DNA from: Salinicola socius | Lineage (GTDB): Bacteria; Pseudomonadota; Gammaproteobacteria; Pseudomonadales; Halomonadaceae | Length of the DNA: 64,000 bases | Reading direction: 5' to 3' | Assembly (NCBI RefSeq): GCF_001937195.1 | Contig: NZ_MSDO01000003.1 | Span: forward strand, 62,001-126,000 | Shown here: piece after piece, positions 49,606 through 57,661 of the stretch | How positions within the stretch are numbered: the stretch's first letter is position 1 | How the letters are laid out: each line of letters starts with the position of its first letter | Position numbers and translations under genes: made by a program | Notes under the pieces: model-generated | Database searches by the model: none | What the model was told of the DNA's origin: nothing | The model's input: only the letters and a program-made list of their open reading frames with translations

Positions 49606-50833
49606 GCCATCTCCTGCGGGCCAGTCCAGCGCCGCACGACCAACGAGTGAACTTCAGAGCGTCGAGCGTGCTCTGGAAGCGCTCCTCCACGGCGTCGACC
49701 GTCTCGACAGCGAGCGCATTGCCTGTCTCGACGCCGACGACCGAATCCTCGCGACCGACGTGCTGGCTGCCATCGACGTGCCGCCGGCCGACAACAGCGC
49801 CATGGATGGGTACGCCCTTGCCAGCGCAGATAGCGGCAAGCGCCTGCCGATTTCCCAGCGCATCCCCGCCGGTCAGCCCCCGCAGCCGCTTGCCCCCGGC
49901 ACGTGCGCCCGAATTTTCACCGGCAGCGAAATACCGCCCGGCGCGGATTGCGTGGCGATTCAGGAGAACGTCGAGCTGGATGGTGACAGTGCCATCGTTC
50001 CGACCATGCAAGTCGGCCAGAACGTGCGTCGTCGGGGGCTGGACGTCACCACGGGGCAACCACTGCTCGCCGTTGGCACGCGCCTTGGCGCCGCGGCGCT
50101 GGGCTTGCTGGCCGGGCAGGGTTTTTCGACGGTCGAGGTGGTCAAACGGCCCAGAGTGGCGCTGCTGCTCACCGGCGATGAGATCGTCGAACCCGGTCAG
50201 CCCCTGTGCCGAGGACAGATCTACAACAGCAACGGCCCGATGCTGGCGACGCTGATCCGACGCTTCGGCGGAGATCTGGTCAGTCAGATCAAGGTGGCCG
50301 ATGATTTCGACACCACGCGGGAGCGCCTGCGGGAAGCCGCGGCCCGGGCCGATGTCATCGTCACCACGGGCGGTGTCAGTGTCGGCGAGGAAGATCACGT
50401 CAAACCGGCGCTCGAGCAGCTTGGCGAACTCTCGCTGTGGCGCCTGGCGATGCAGCCGGGGAAACCGCTGGCACTGGGAACGATCGACAAGGCCCGACTG
50501 GTGGGCCTGCCCGGCAATCCGGTGTCGAGTTACGTCGGCGCCTGGCTCTATCTGCGGCCGCTGTTGGGGCGACTGCAGGGTTGCCGCGACAGGGAGTCGC
50601 TCCCGGTGGTCAAAGCCTAGGCACAATTCGAGACTCGCACTCAGGGGCGGCGCCACTACATGCGCGCCCATCTCGAGTTTCAGGGAGAGCGCGTCGTGGC
50701 AAGCGTCTACCCCGAGCAGAGTTCGGCGGTGTTGACCTCCTGCGCCGCGACCAATGCGTTTGCCGTGATCCCGGCCGGAAGCCATGTTCGCCCCGGCGAT
50801 CGCGTCGATTGTCTGTGGCTGCAGGGTCAATGA
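49598..50833 (+). pseudogene. moeA: Molybdopterin molybdenumtransferase MoeA, interrupted by an in-frame amber codon
   Basis: MoeA inserts molybdate into adenylylated molybdopterin. The first 340 codons contain NSAMDGYA, TGSEIPPGADCV, LLTGDEI, TTGGVSVGEEDHV, QPGKPLALG and GLPGNPVSS, that is domains I-III. TAG at 50618-50620 stops the frame. The same frame continues for 70 more codons to TGA 50831-50833, with QGRRHYMRAHLEFQGERVV and VIPAGSHVRPGDRVDCLWL, which is the missing domain IV. The total of about 411 codons is the normal MoeA length. The break is thus one point mutation, a sequencing error or stop-codon readthrough. A 340-residue product without domain IV may be made. Confidence 0.85.
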
Positions 50834-50848
50834 GCCCGGTACCGGGCT
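50833..50848 (+). terminator. Palindrome at the end of moeA, possible weak terminator
   Basis: AGCCCGGT-ACCGGGCT is a perfect 16-bp palindrome beginning in the moeA stop codon. In RNA it can form a five-pair stem, AGCCC/GGGCT, around GGTACC. Only a broken T-run (GGCGTTCTC) follows. Confidence 0.4.
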
Positions 50849-50884
50849 GGCGTTCTCGGCTCTGCCGGACTGTGCAGCATCGAT

Positions 50885-51433
50885 TCATTCGCTGAAGCGA
50901 TGCTGCATATCGGGCCATAGCGAAAAGAAGGCGGCTTCGAGATTATCGTATTCGTCGCGCAACCAGGGCGTCAGTGCGGCGAGTTGGTTGGGCCCGCGCA
51001 GGCGCTGACCGATGCCGGCGATGGCACGACAGGTAAAGTCGAAGTCCGCATACCGCTGTAGCCAGTCGCCGTCGATCATTGCCGGCACCATTCCTGCCAG
51101 GCGCTCCGGTGCCTGCCGCTCGCCCAACACCTGATAGCAACGCTCGACCAGCGCTACATCGGGGCTGCGGCTTGCCAGAAAATGATCCCAGACCAGATCC
51201 AGCGCGATTCCCGTGAAACGACGCTGCGCGCTCGGCGCCATCTGCAGCAGGCGCAATACTTCGGCATGGCGATCGATCGCGGCATCGACCTGACGATGAT
51301 GGCGAATGCCCGAGGCGATCGCCGTCGGCCAGGATTCGAGACGCGATCCTTTGACACCATCGGCGATCAGGTTGCCATAGAGGAAGTCGTCACTACCGTG
51401 ACGCGAGAGCCAGGCATGGGCAAGAAAGTTCAT
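50885..51433 (-). CDS. acpH: Acyl carrier protein phosphodiesterase
   Basis: A 182-residue DUF479/AcpH protein. It begins MNFLAHAWLS, and contains YGNLIADGVKG, IRHHRQVDAAIDRH and ALDLVWDHFLA, with the His/Asp residues of an HD-like metal site. AcpH removes 4'-phosphopantetheine from ACP in E. coli. It converges with moeA and follows tusE by 25 nt on the same strand. Confidence 0.85.
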   Translation of the reverse strand: MNFLAHAWLSRHGSDDFLYGNLIADGVKGSRLESWPTAIASGIRHHRQVDAAIDRHAEVLRLLQMAPSAQRRFTGIALDLVWDHFLASRSPDVALVERCYQVLGERQAPERLAGMVPAMIDGDWLQRYADFDFTCRAIAGIGQRLRGPNQLAALTPWLRDEYDNLEAAFFSLWPDMQHRFSE

Positions 51434-51458
51434 GATGGAACTCTCGGTTGATCGAGCA

Positions 51459-51809
51459 CTAGAGGCAGTTGGTCGGCTTGGGCAAGCCGGCCAGGCGTGC
51501 ACCGACCTTGGCCGGGCTCTCGGGGAAAAGCTGCATCAGGTAGATCGAACTGCCCTTCTCCTCGCCCAGCGACTGCTTGACCGCCTTGACCAGAGGACGC
51601 ATGGCTGGCGCCGCTTCATAGCGCCGGTAGAAATCCCGCAGCACCTCGATCACCTCCCAATGGGCGGGAGTCAGCTCCCGATCGTCATCCGCCGCCAACG
51701 CCTCGGCGACACGCTCCGACCAGTCGTCGAGCGATACCAGATAGCCCTCCGGGTCCAGCCCGATAGGCCGTCCCTCGACCATCAATGTTCTTGCCGTTGT
51801 CGTAACCAT
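51459..51809 (-). CDS. tusE: Sulfur relay protein TusE (DsrC family)
   Basis: A 116-residue DsrC/TusE protein that passes sulfur from TusBCD to MnmA for 2-thiouridine in tRNA. It has LDPEGYLVSLDDWSERVAEALA, LTPAHWEVIEVLRDFYRRY and the essential penultimate cysteine in PTNCL at the C-terminus. The start overlaps the tusB stop by one base (TGATG). Confidence 0.92.
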   Translation of the reverse strand: MVTTTARTLMVEGRPIGLDPEGYLVSLDDWSERVAEALAADDDRELTPAHWEVIEVLRDFYRRYEAAPAMRPLVKAVKQSLGEEKGSSIYLMQLFPESPAKVGARLAGLPKPTNCL

Positions 51810-52099
51810 CAGAACCAACTCACGCAGCGTTCGTGGGTTTCCGTCAGTGCCAGAAATCCGTTCATGTCGACGACGGCGATGTCTGGGCTGACCCGTTCGG
51901 CCAACCCTCTCGAAATCAGATCTTCCCGCAGTACGGATACCCGTCCGGCGAAGGGTTCGAGCACCGCGCTGGACGGTGGTAACGCCGCGTAGCAAGCGTC
52001 CTCGATCAACAGCAGATGATCGCCCGCACCGAAAGCTTCGCCCAGGTCCCGATAGACCGAGGGCGATTGCGGGGACCGGTTAAGCAGATGCAGCAGCAT
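51809..52099 (-). CDS. tusB: Sulfur relay protein TusB
   Basis: A 96-residue DsrH/TusB protein, recognised by the N-terminal MLLHLLNRSP and LIEDACYAAL. It is the third subunit of the TusBCD heterohexamer. It starts 16 nt after the tusC stop and overlaps tusE. Confidence 0.9.
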   Translation of the reverse strand: MLLHLLNRSPQSPSVYRDLGEAFGAGDHLLLIEDACYAALPPSSAVLEPFAGRVSVLREDLISRGLAERVSPDIAVVDMNGFLALTETHERCVSWF

Positions 52100-52115
52100 T
52101 GGCGTCGTCCCGAGG

Positions 52116-52502
52116 CTAGAAAATCAGGGTGTGGGGATGGCATCGAAGCAGTTTTGCCACCGCTTCGGCATTCAAGGACGTCGTCGGCAACATCAGGTCT
52201 TCTCTCGCAAGTCCCCGTTCCGCGAGCGCGGCTTCGCTGACCCATAACGCTTCGATATCGTACATTTCCAGCATCGCTATCTGCGAATGGGTGCCTTTCT
52301 GCCCCAGGGCCCCTGCCTGCTGGTCCTTCAGCAGCGCGAAGATACCGTCGCCCTGAAACAGCAAGCCGACGCGCTGGCCGAACGCCGCTGCGACCAGCGC
52401 CACGTCGAGACCCTCGCGTAGCCATTGAGTGCCATGGGGGGGATGGCGCAGCACGACCAGCAGATCCTGAGGTTCGATGTCGAATGAGGGATGCGTCGTC
52501 AT
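52116..52502 (-). CDS. tusC: Sulfur relay protein TusC
   Basis: A 128-residue DsrF/TusC protein, with DLLVVLRHPPHGTQWLREGLDVALVAAAFGQRVGLLFQGDG as the family fold and DIEALWVSEAAL later. Its ATG overlaps the tusD stop (ATGA), which sets the start at 52502 although the frame is open further upstream. Confidence 0.88.
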   Translation of the reverse strand: MTTHPSFDIEPQDLLVVLRHPPHGTQWLREGLDVALVAAAFGQRVGLLFQGDGIFALLKDQQAGALGQKGTHSQIAMLEMYDIEALWVSEAALAERGLAREDLMLPTTSLNAEAVAKLLRCHPHTLIF

Positions 52503-52894
52503 GGCGCAAACGTGATCAGTCGGTCGTTGGTGAGCATGGCGTCGACAAGTTGCCCAACGCCGGTCAGTTCGAATGGCGGCTCGACGCTGTGTGAAGCCGA
52601 TCCGTGGCGATTGGCTTCGCCGGCATCCAGCAACCCGCGGCGCAAGCCCGCTGCCACGCAAACCAGAAGCTCGGCGCCGTGCTCATCATGAAGTCGCTTC
52701 CAGCCATCGGCCAGATGCACTTCGTCCTGCGGCGGAGCCATCAACGCCGAAGCGTTATGAACCCCGTCGTGATAGAAAAAGACCGTCTTCAACCGATGGC
52801 CGCCCGCCACGACGGTTTCCGCGAAGCGCAGAGCCGACAGTGCCGCCTGATGGCTGTAGGGCGCAGCGTGTACCAACAACGCGTAATTGAGCAT
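52499..52894 (-). CDS. tusD: Sulfurtransferase TusD
   Basis: A 131-residue DsrE/TusD protein that accepts sulfur from TusA. The active cysteine is in ELLVCVAAGLRRGL, and the N-terminal YALLVHAAPYSHQAALSALRFAE and VFFYHDGVHNAS are typical. It leads tusD-tusC-tusB-tusE and follows yccA by about 116 nt with a hairpin between. Confidence 0.9.
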   Translation of the reverse strand: MLNYALLVHAAPYSHQAALSALRFAETVVAGGHRLKTVFFYHDGVHNASALMAPPQDEVHLADGWKRLHDEHGAELLVCVAAGLRRGLLDAGEANRHGSASHSVEPPFELTGVGQLVDAMLTNDRLITFAP

Positions 52895-52971
52895 GACTCT
52901 GGCGACAGCTCCTTCCGATCGACCAAACCGAATTTGGAAAGGCCCATGGTACCAAACGACAAGGCCCCACC

Positions 52972-52993
52972 GTAGTGGGGCCTCGAGACAGCC
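52972..52993 (-). terminator. Hairpin between yccA and tusD
   Basis: AGGCCCCAC (52972-52980) and GTGGGGCCT (52985-52993) form a perfect 9-bp stem with a 4-nt loop just after the yccA stop. The sequence after it on the minus strand, TTGTCGTTTGG, is only modestly T-rich, so readthrough into tusD is possible. Confidence 0.55.
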
Positions 52994-53010
52994 GATACCG
53001 CTTTCTGCGC

Positions 53011-53682
53011 TTAGTCGCGAGACATGACGCCCAGGATCGACAGCAGGCTGATGAACAGATTGTAGATCGAGACGTAGAGCGTAACGGTCGCGAGGATATA
53101 GTTCGTCTCACCCGCACGATTCACGATCTCGCTGGTCTGGTACAGAATGGCCGCTGACGAGAACAGCACGAAACCGGCAGACACTGCCAGAGCCAGCCCC
53201 GGGATGTTGAAGACCATCGCCGCAACCATGGCCAGCACCAGCACGATGGCACCTGCCATCATGAAGTTACCCAGGAAGCTGAAGTCCTTGCGCGTGATCA
53301 GCGCAACGGCAGACAGCCCCAGGAACGTCGCCGCAGTCATGCCCAGCGCGGTCATCACCAGCTGCGCGCCATTGGGAATCGACAGGTAGAGGTCGATGAT
53401 CGGCCCCAGCGTGAACCCCATGAAACCGGTGAAGGCAAAGATCGCTGCAATGCCTGCGCCGGAGTTGGCAGTCTTGTGAACCAGAAACATCAGGCCGTAG
53501 GCGCCAATGAAGAATACGAAGATATTGAGCTGCGTGACGCCCATCGCCACAGCGGCGCCGGCAGTCACGGCCGAGAAAAGCAGCGTCATGGCCAGCAACA
53601 TATAGGTGTTACGCAACACCTTGTTGGTGCTGACCGCGCTTGATCGACGATCTGTGACGTCGTGCGAAGTCCGGTATTCCAT
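53011..53682 (-). CDS. yccA: Bax inhibitor-1 family membrane protein YccA
   Basis: A 223-residue protein with seven predicted transmembrane helices, of the BI-1/YccA family. It has FVFFIGAYGLMFLVHKTANS, GFMGFTLGPIIDLYL and LYVSIYNLFISLLSILG. In E. coli YccA binds and modulates the FtsH protease. The order tRNA-Ser, yccA, tusE is similar to that in E. coli, where serT lies beside yccA. Confidence 0.9.
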   Translation of the reverse strand: MEYRTSHDVTDRRSSAVSTNKVLRNTYMLLAMTLLFSAVTAGAAVAMGVTQLNIFVFFIGAYGLMFLVHKTANSGAGIAAIFAFTGFMGFTLGPIIDLYLSIPNGAQLVMTALGMTAATFLGLSAVALITRKDFSFLGNFMMAGAIVLVLAMVAAMVFNIPGLALAVSAGFVLFSSAAILYQTSEIVNRAGETNYILATVTLYVSIYNLFISLLSILGVMSRD

Positions 53683-53803
53683 TGTAGCCCCCTCAGTTCT
53701 ATTGAAACTCACCCGTAGACCAGAATGCCCTTGCAAAGTTCCCCTGACAAGCGTTATACGACCGATCCAAAGCGAAATAACTTGTTGAAAGCTAAAGAAC
53801 CTA

Positions 53804-53831
53804 TTGACGTCCACAGACGAGCTGGTAGTAT
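53804..53831 (+). promoter_or_regulatory. Promoter of the tRNA-Ser gene
   Basis: TTGACG (53804-53809) and TAGTAT (53826-53831) are separated by 16 nt. The tRNA begins 16 nt after the -10 box. The GC-rich stretch after -10 fits a stringently controlled stable-RNA promoter. Confidence 0.7.
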
Positions 53832-53846
53832 TCCACGCCGTAAGCC

Positions 53847-53937
53847 GGAGGGATGGCAGAGCGGTTGAATGCACCGGTCTTGAAAACCGGCGTAGGTTAA
53901 TAGCCTACCCAGGGTTCGAATCCCTGTCCCTCCGCCA
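53847..53937 (+). tRNA. serT: tRNA-Ser (UGA anticodon)
   Basis: The acceptor arms GGAGGGA (53847-53853) and TCCCTCC (53927-53933) pair, followed by G and an encoded CCA (53935-53937). The anticodon stem CCGGT/ACCGG encloses CTTGAAA with anticodon TGA at 53881-53883. The long variable arm (GTAGG...CCTAC) and the GGTTCGAATCC T-arm are those of a class II tRNA-Ser. Confidence 0.97.
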
Positions 53938-53946
53938 CTTTTTCGA

Positions 53947-53976
53947 AAAAGGTCAGCTACTTAGCTGGCCTTTTTT
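53947..53976 (+). terminator. Terminator after tRNA-Ser
   Basis: A stem formed by AAAAGGTCAGCTA (from 53947) and TAGCTGGCCTTTT (from 53962), with one G-T pair, is followed by more T and CG. It ends the tRNA transcript. Confidence 0.85.
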
Positions 53977-54180
53977 CGTTTCGGATTGTCAGTTTCTTGC
54001 CCGCCGGTCTCGGCACATTCTCAGATTATCGACTGATTGATGGCAACGAACTCAGGTCTGCACTGAAATCGGGGCCGCCATCTTTCAAAGCCATCCTTTG
54101 ATCACGATGCTAGAGAGCTCACGTCAGAAGTGCCATAGTGTGTGGTACATGTCTTGATACTGGATACCACATTGAATTAC

Positions 54181-54525
54181 ATGACAAAAATATTTGCCGG
54201 CGGAGTTCTTGGCATCCTCGTCGCTTCAACCCACGCGGCCGCAGACGATTTCGAGTGCTCTTCGGACAGCCTGATGAAGCAGGTCAGCAAGCAAACGCAG
54301 CAGATCGATTCCTACATCTCCAGCAGCGACGACCCGCAGCAGACCCAGCAGGCACTGACGAGCATGGCGAGGGGGTTGCGTGAAAACGGTCAGGTCTCCG
54401 ATCATGACGGGGAGATGAAGAAACTGGCCAGCGGTGCCGATTTCAAGCCGTCCCAGTCTTTCTGCAACGACATGCAGACCACGATATCCGCCATTCAGTC
54501 TTATATGGAGAGTCATCCCCACTAG
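54181..54525 (+). CDS. Small exported protein, unknown
   Basis: A 114-residue protein with a signal peptide (MTKIFAGGVLGILVASTHAA, cut near residue 22). The mature part is polar, rich in Gln, Ser and Asp, with two cysteines (FECSSDS and SFCNDMQ) that could form a disulfide. I recognise no family. The stop TAG (54523-54525) is part of the CTAG that borders the second MITE-like copy, so the original C-terminus may have been different. Confidence 0.6.
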   Translation: MTKIFAGGVLGILVASTHAAADDFECSSDSLMKQVSKQTQQIDSYISSSDDPQQTQQALTSMARGLRENGQVSDHDGEMKKLASGADFKPSQSFCNDMQTTISAIQSYMESHPH

Positions 54526-54663
54526 GCTTTGTCTGAAAAGTCGACGAGCGAAGGCAAGACCGGGACACGTAGCTAAGGCAGAAATCGGCGAAGACGGACC
54601 GGGCTGGCGCACCAGCCGATTTTTAAGGCCGTATGGGCAAGCACAGTACTTTTCAGACATGGC
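54526..54663. mobile_element. MITE-like element, copy 2 (138 bp)
   Basis: The ends are GCTTTGTCTGAAAA (54526) and, in reverse, GCCATGTCTGAAAA (54663). The interior aligns along its whole length with copy 1 at 39801-39982 except for the 44-bp block found only there. CTAG flanks the left side and CCAG the right, so the target duplication is partly decayed. No transposase is encoded, and the inner part has arms able to form a long hairpin. Confidence 0.82.
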
Positions 54664-54818
54664 CCAGGATTGTTCTGGTCGGTACCGGTCGCTGTCATCC
54701 GGGCAAGTGGGTCTGGCGAAACGCGCCGCCGTGCCCTCTTTCATTTTCGTCGTCGTGATTGTTTTCGTCTCTGTCATGATCGATACTGTATGAATAAACA
54801 GTTATCGCGGAGTGTTCG

Positions 54819-55061
54819 ATGGTCATTCCTTTCCCTACGCCCGAAGCCCGACTCACACGCCGAGTGGAAAAACTAATCGCGAAGGCGCAGGCCAATCATC
54901 GTCATCAGGTGACGATCAGCCGACGAGAGCTCGAACCCGTCAGTGTCTGGGAAAACCTCGTCGAGCAGTTCGATGACAGCGAGGGAGTCCGCGTGATTCA
55001 TATCACCCGCCACGACATCCTGCTCAACTGGTGCTCGCCGACGTCGGGTCTCGCCTCGTGA
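54819..55061 (+). CDS. DUF1654-like small protein
   Basis: An 80-residue protein whose ARLTRRVEKLIAKAQANHRH, then VTISRRELEPVSVWENLVEQ and a closing ITRHDILLNW, resembles DUF1654 proteins of pseudomonads. The function is unknown; some are linked to DNA damage or phage-related contexts. GGAG lies about 7 nt before ATG 54819. It stands alone in the accessory-looking stretch after tRNA-Ser. Confidence 0.6.
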   Translation: MVIPFPTPEARLTRRVEKLIAKAQANHRHQVTISRRELEPVSVWENLVEQFDDSEGVRVIHITRHDILLNWCSPTSGLAS

Positions 55062-55187
55062 TCCAGACGAAGTAAGAGCGGCAATGTAAGGCTTTGGCGT
55101 CGACCGGATACGGTCGATGTTCGCTTTTTTTGATCGACGGTGAGGATGCAGGACTGAACGGTGCTACCCTGCAACGAGTCTCCAGTG

Positions 55188-55499
55188 ATGTTGCCAATGC
55201 GCCGCGCGTTAATCCTTTTCATCTCTTTTCTTCTATTGGCTGGCTGTGTGTCGGCGACACCGCGGCTGACTGCCACGAACTTTCTGCGGGATAGCAATAC
55301 TTGCGAGCGGCAGTCGCACCAGATCGCCGGCGAGCCGGAGTATCAGCTGTGCATGGCACGTCTGGGCTGGCCCGATCCGCAGAAGCAGACCGCCATGCAG
55401 CAGGCGGATGATAGCCGCAACGATCGTAACGACGGGTTTCTCGACGATGCGATCAATGGTCTTCAATTCGGCTTGCAGTGGGATCTGGATCCGGACTGA
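55188..55499 (+). CDS. Small lipoprotein, unknown
   Basis: A 103-residue protein with a lipoprotein signal, RRALILFISFLLLAGC, acylated at that cysteine. The mature part has two more cysteines (SNTCERQS and YQLCMARLGWPDP) and an acidic C-terminus. The CMARLGWP stretch resembles short lipoproteins of other gammaproteobacteria, but I cannot name a family. ATG 55188 and ATG 55197 are both possible starts. Confidence 0.62.
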   Translation: MLPMRRALILFISFLLLAGCVSATPRLTATNFLRDSNTCERQSHQIAGEPEYQLCMARLGWPDPQKQTAMQQADDSRNDRNDGFLDDAINGLQFGLQWDLDPD

Positions 55500-55604
55500 T
55501 CACTCATGGCATCGTCGCGCCTGCGCACCAGCCTGAAGACCCGCTGCACGACAGCGAAAGCCCAACTAACCTGAAGATCGATGTCTTTACTGGAGGATTC
55601 CATC

Positions 55605-55820
55605 ATGGCAGAACCGTTCGTCGAGATCAGAAAGACTCATAAACCCGGCAACCCTGAACAGGTTTGCTATGAAGTTTATGATGGAGACACCGGGGGCAGC
55701 CTGGGGCATTTCGAAGACGCGACTCAGGCTCAGCAACGCGCCGACAGCATGAACAGCATGACCTCTCGCGAGACCGGCAAGCGCCTGGACAAGCCGACCG
55801 ACGAGGCCGAGGTCGAATAG
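55605..55820 (+). CDS. Small cytoplasmic protein, unknown
   Basis: A 71-residue acidic protein without membrane segment or signal peptide. The N-terminal half reads like a small beta-sheet domain (VEIRKTHKPGNPEQVCYEVYDGDTGG) and the C-terminal half is helical and charged. ATG 55605 has a strong GGAGGA upstream and is preferred over ATG 55581. No family is recognised. Confidence 0.6.
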   Translation: MAEPFVEIRKTHKPGNPEQVCYEVYDGDTGGSLGHFEDATQAQQRADSMNSMTSRETGKRLDKPTDEAEVE

Positions 55821-55870
55821 CGACAATCCATTGCCAGCCATACAGCCCATCACTGGCTTCACTGACTATT

Positions 55871-57580
55871 TCAGTGGTAGAGACGCAGCCCCACTCGGGT
55901 CACGCGATTCCCTTCCATTTCGCTGACGACCCAGTGAAAACCGTGCCAGTCGACGTCATCCCCGACAACGGGATGGCCGCCGACGCGTAGTGCCACGAAT
56001 TCTCCCAATGTCATTTCCTGCTCGCCAGGGCTCAGGGTCAGACCGTAGGCGTTGGCCACCTCTTGCATCAGGGCCTCGCCATCGAGAGTGAACGTGCCGA
56101 AGAAGGCACGCTCTCGTTTCAGTTTCGCCTCGCCGTTGAACAATCGATTGAGGGACGGCAAATCCCCTGTTCGCCCGATCAGGCAGATCACGTCGCGCAG
56201 GCGCAGGCGAGTGCTCCCCTTGGGGTGCAACATCGCGTGCTGGCGAAAGATCGCCGAGATCAGCGTGCCCGATGGCAGTCGAAGCAGGCGAATCGGCACG
56301 TCGTCGAGAGATTCATTCTCGACCTTGTAGACGAACATCTCGTAATCGTTTTCCGGCAGCACGCCCAGCTGTCCCCGGCGATCGGGCGTCGTGGTTTCCG
56401 GCAGCACCACACGCATCCAGCGGGCGACTCTCGCCAGCGTCGACCCCTGTAGCAGAAGCGAGATCAGCACGACGAAAAATGCCACGTTGAAATAGAGAGA
56501 GGCGTTTTCGACGCCACTGATGACCGGGAAAATCGCCAGCACGATGGGGACCGCTCCGCGCAACCCTACCCACGAGATAAAGCAGATCTCCCGCCATCGG
56601 AAACTGAAGAAAGGTACCAGCGAGGCCATCACCGCGACCGGGCGCGCCACGACGATCAGGGCCACGGCCAGAATGGCACTCGGCACCGCATAATCGATCA
56701 TCTCGGAGGGCGTGACCAGCAACCCCAGGACCAGGAACAACCCGATCTGACTCAACCAGGCCAGCCCGTCATGGACAGGCAGGATGTGGGTGAGATGACG
56801 TCCGGGCTGATTGCCGATCATCAGCCCAGTGAGGTAGATCGCCAGAAACCCGCTGCCACCGGCGGCGCTGGTCGCGCCGAAAATGCAGAATCCCAGCGCC
56901 AGCGCCAGCAGGGAATAGAGCCCGGGGGCCAGATCCAGATAGCGCAGCAGTTTTGCCGATACCCAGCCGCCACCCAAGCCGACTGCGAGCCCCAGCCCGA
57001 ACTGCAGGACGAAGCGCATCAACGTTTCCCAGACGCCACCGACCGCCCCGGTGAGCAGGTCGGCAAGCGTGATGGTGAGAAAGATCGCCATCGGGTCGTT
57101 GGTGCCGGATTCGATTTCGAGCGTGGCCCCCACTCGCTCGTTGAGATTGACGCCCTGCCCCTTGAGCATCGAAAACACCGCTGCCGCGTCGGTCGATCCG
57201 ACGATCGCCCCGACCAGCAGACCTTCGACCGGCGTCAGATCGAGCAGCCACATGGCCAGCAGGCCGACGATGCCGCTGGTTAGAAACACTCCGATGGTCG
57301 CCAGCGACAGCGCCGGTTTGAGGCCCACCCGAAAGGTTCGCAAACGCGTGCGCAGGCCACCATCGAGCAGGATCATCGCCAGCGCCAGATGGCCGATCAG
57401 GAACGCCTGGGAGTAGTCGTCGAACTGTAGTCCCAGCACGCCCTCCTCACCCGCGAGCATGCCCAGGCCCAGGAAGAGAACGAGCAGCGGTACGCCGATC
57501 CGGGACGACACCCGGCTGGCCAGAATACTGAGGGCTATCAGCGCCCCACACACGAGAAACAGGCTATTGATCGAGTCCAA
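55871..57580 (-). CDS. nhaP2: K+/H+ or Na+/H+ antiporter, NhaP2 (CvrA) type
   Basis: A 569-residue CPA1 antiporter aligned along its length with E. coli NhaP2. About twelve helices are followed by a cytoplasmic TrkA-C-like domain (RLRDVICLIGRTGDLPSLNRLF) and a CorC/HlyC-like end. The membrane core has GAIVGSTDAAAVFSMLKGQG and ESGTNDPMAIFLT with the ion-binding Asp residues, and FISWVGLRGAVPIVLA. The start is TTG 57580. It should expel K+ or Na+ and fits the saline lifestyle. Confidence 0.93.
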   Translation of the reverse strand: MDSINSLFLVCGALIALSILASRVSSRIGVPLLVLFLGLGMLAGEEGVLGLQFDDYSQAFLIGHLALAMILLDGGLRTRLRTFRVGLKPALSLATIGVFLTSGIVGLLAMWLLDLTPVEGLLVGAIVGSTDAAAVFSMLKGQGVNLNERVGATLEIESGTNDPMAIFLTITLADLLTGAVGGVWETLMRFVLQFGLGLAVGLGGGWVSAKLLRYLDLAPGLYSLLALALGFCIFGATSAAGGSGFLAIYLTGLMIGNQPGRHLTHILPVHDGLAWLSQIGLFLVLGLLVTPSEMIDYAVPSAILAVALIVVARPVAVMASLVPFFSFRWREICFISWVGLRGAVPIVLAIFPVISGVENASLYFNVAFFVVLISLLLQGSTLARVARWMRVVLPETTTPDRRGQLGVLPENDYEMFVYKVENESLDDVPIRLLRLPSGTLISAIFRQHAMLHPKGSTRLRLRDVICLIGRTGDLPSLNRLFNGEAKLKRERAFFGTFTLDGEALMQEVANAYGLTLSPGEQEMTLGEFVALRVGGHPVVGDDVDWHGFHWVVSEMEGNRVTRVGLRLYH

Positions 57581-57661
57581 GTCTCAGCCATCGGTTATGA
57601 GTTGAGATGACCCAGTATGCCATGCAGACGTTGCCATGCGCGGCGAAAAATAGCAGGAAAT

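Noticed and set aside
50885-51433. Reading frame extending acpH upstream to 51502
   Set aside because: The added residues have no resemblance to AcpH, whose family start MNFLAHAWL fits ATG 51433.
53847-53937. tRNA-Ser as an attachment site of an integrated element
   Set aside because: No integrase and no repeated tRNA 3' end was found in the following 2 kb, so only a weak suspicion of island remains.
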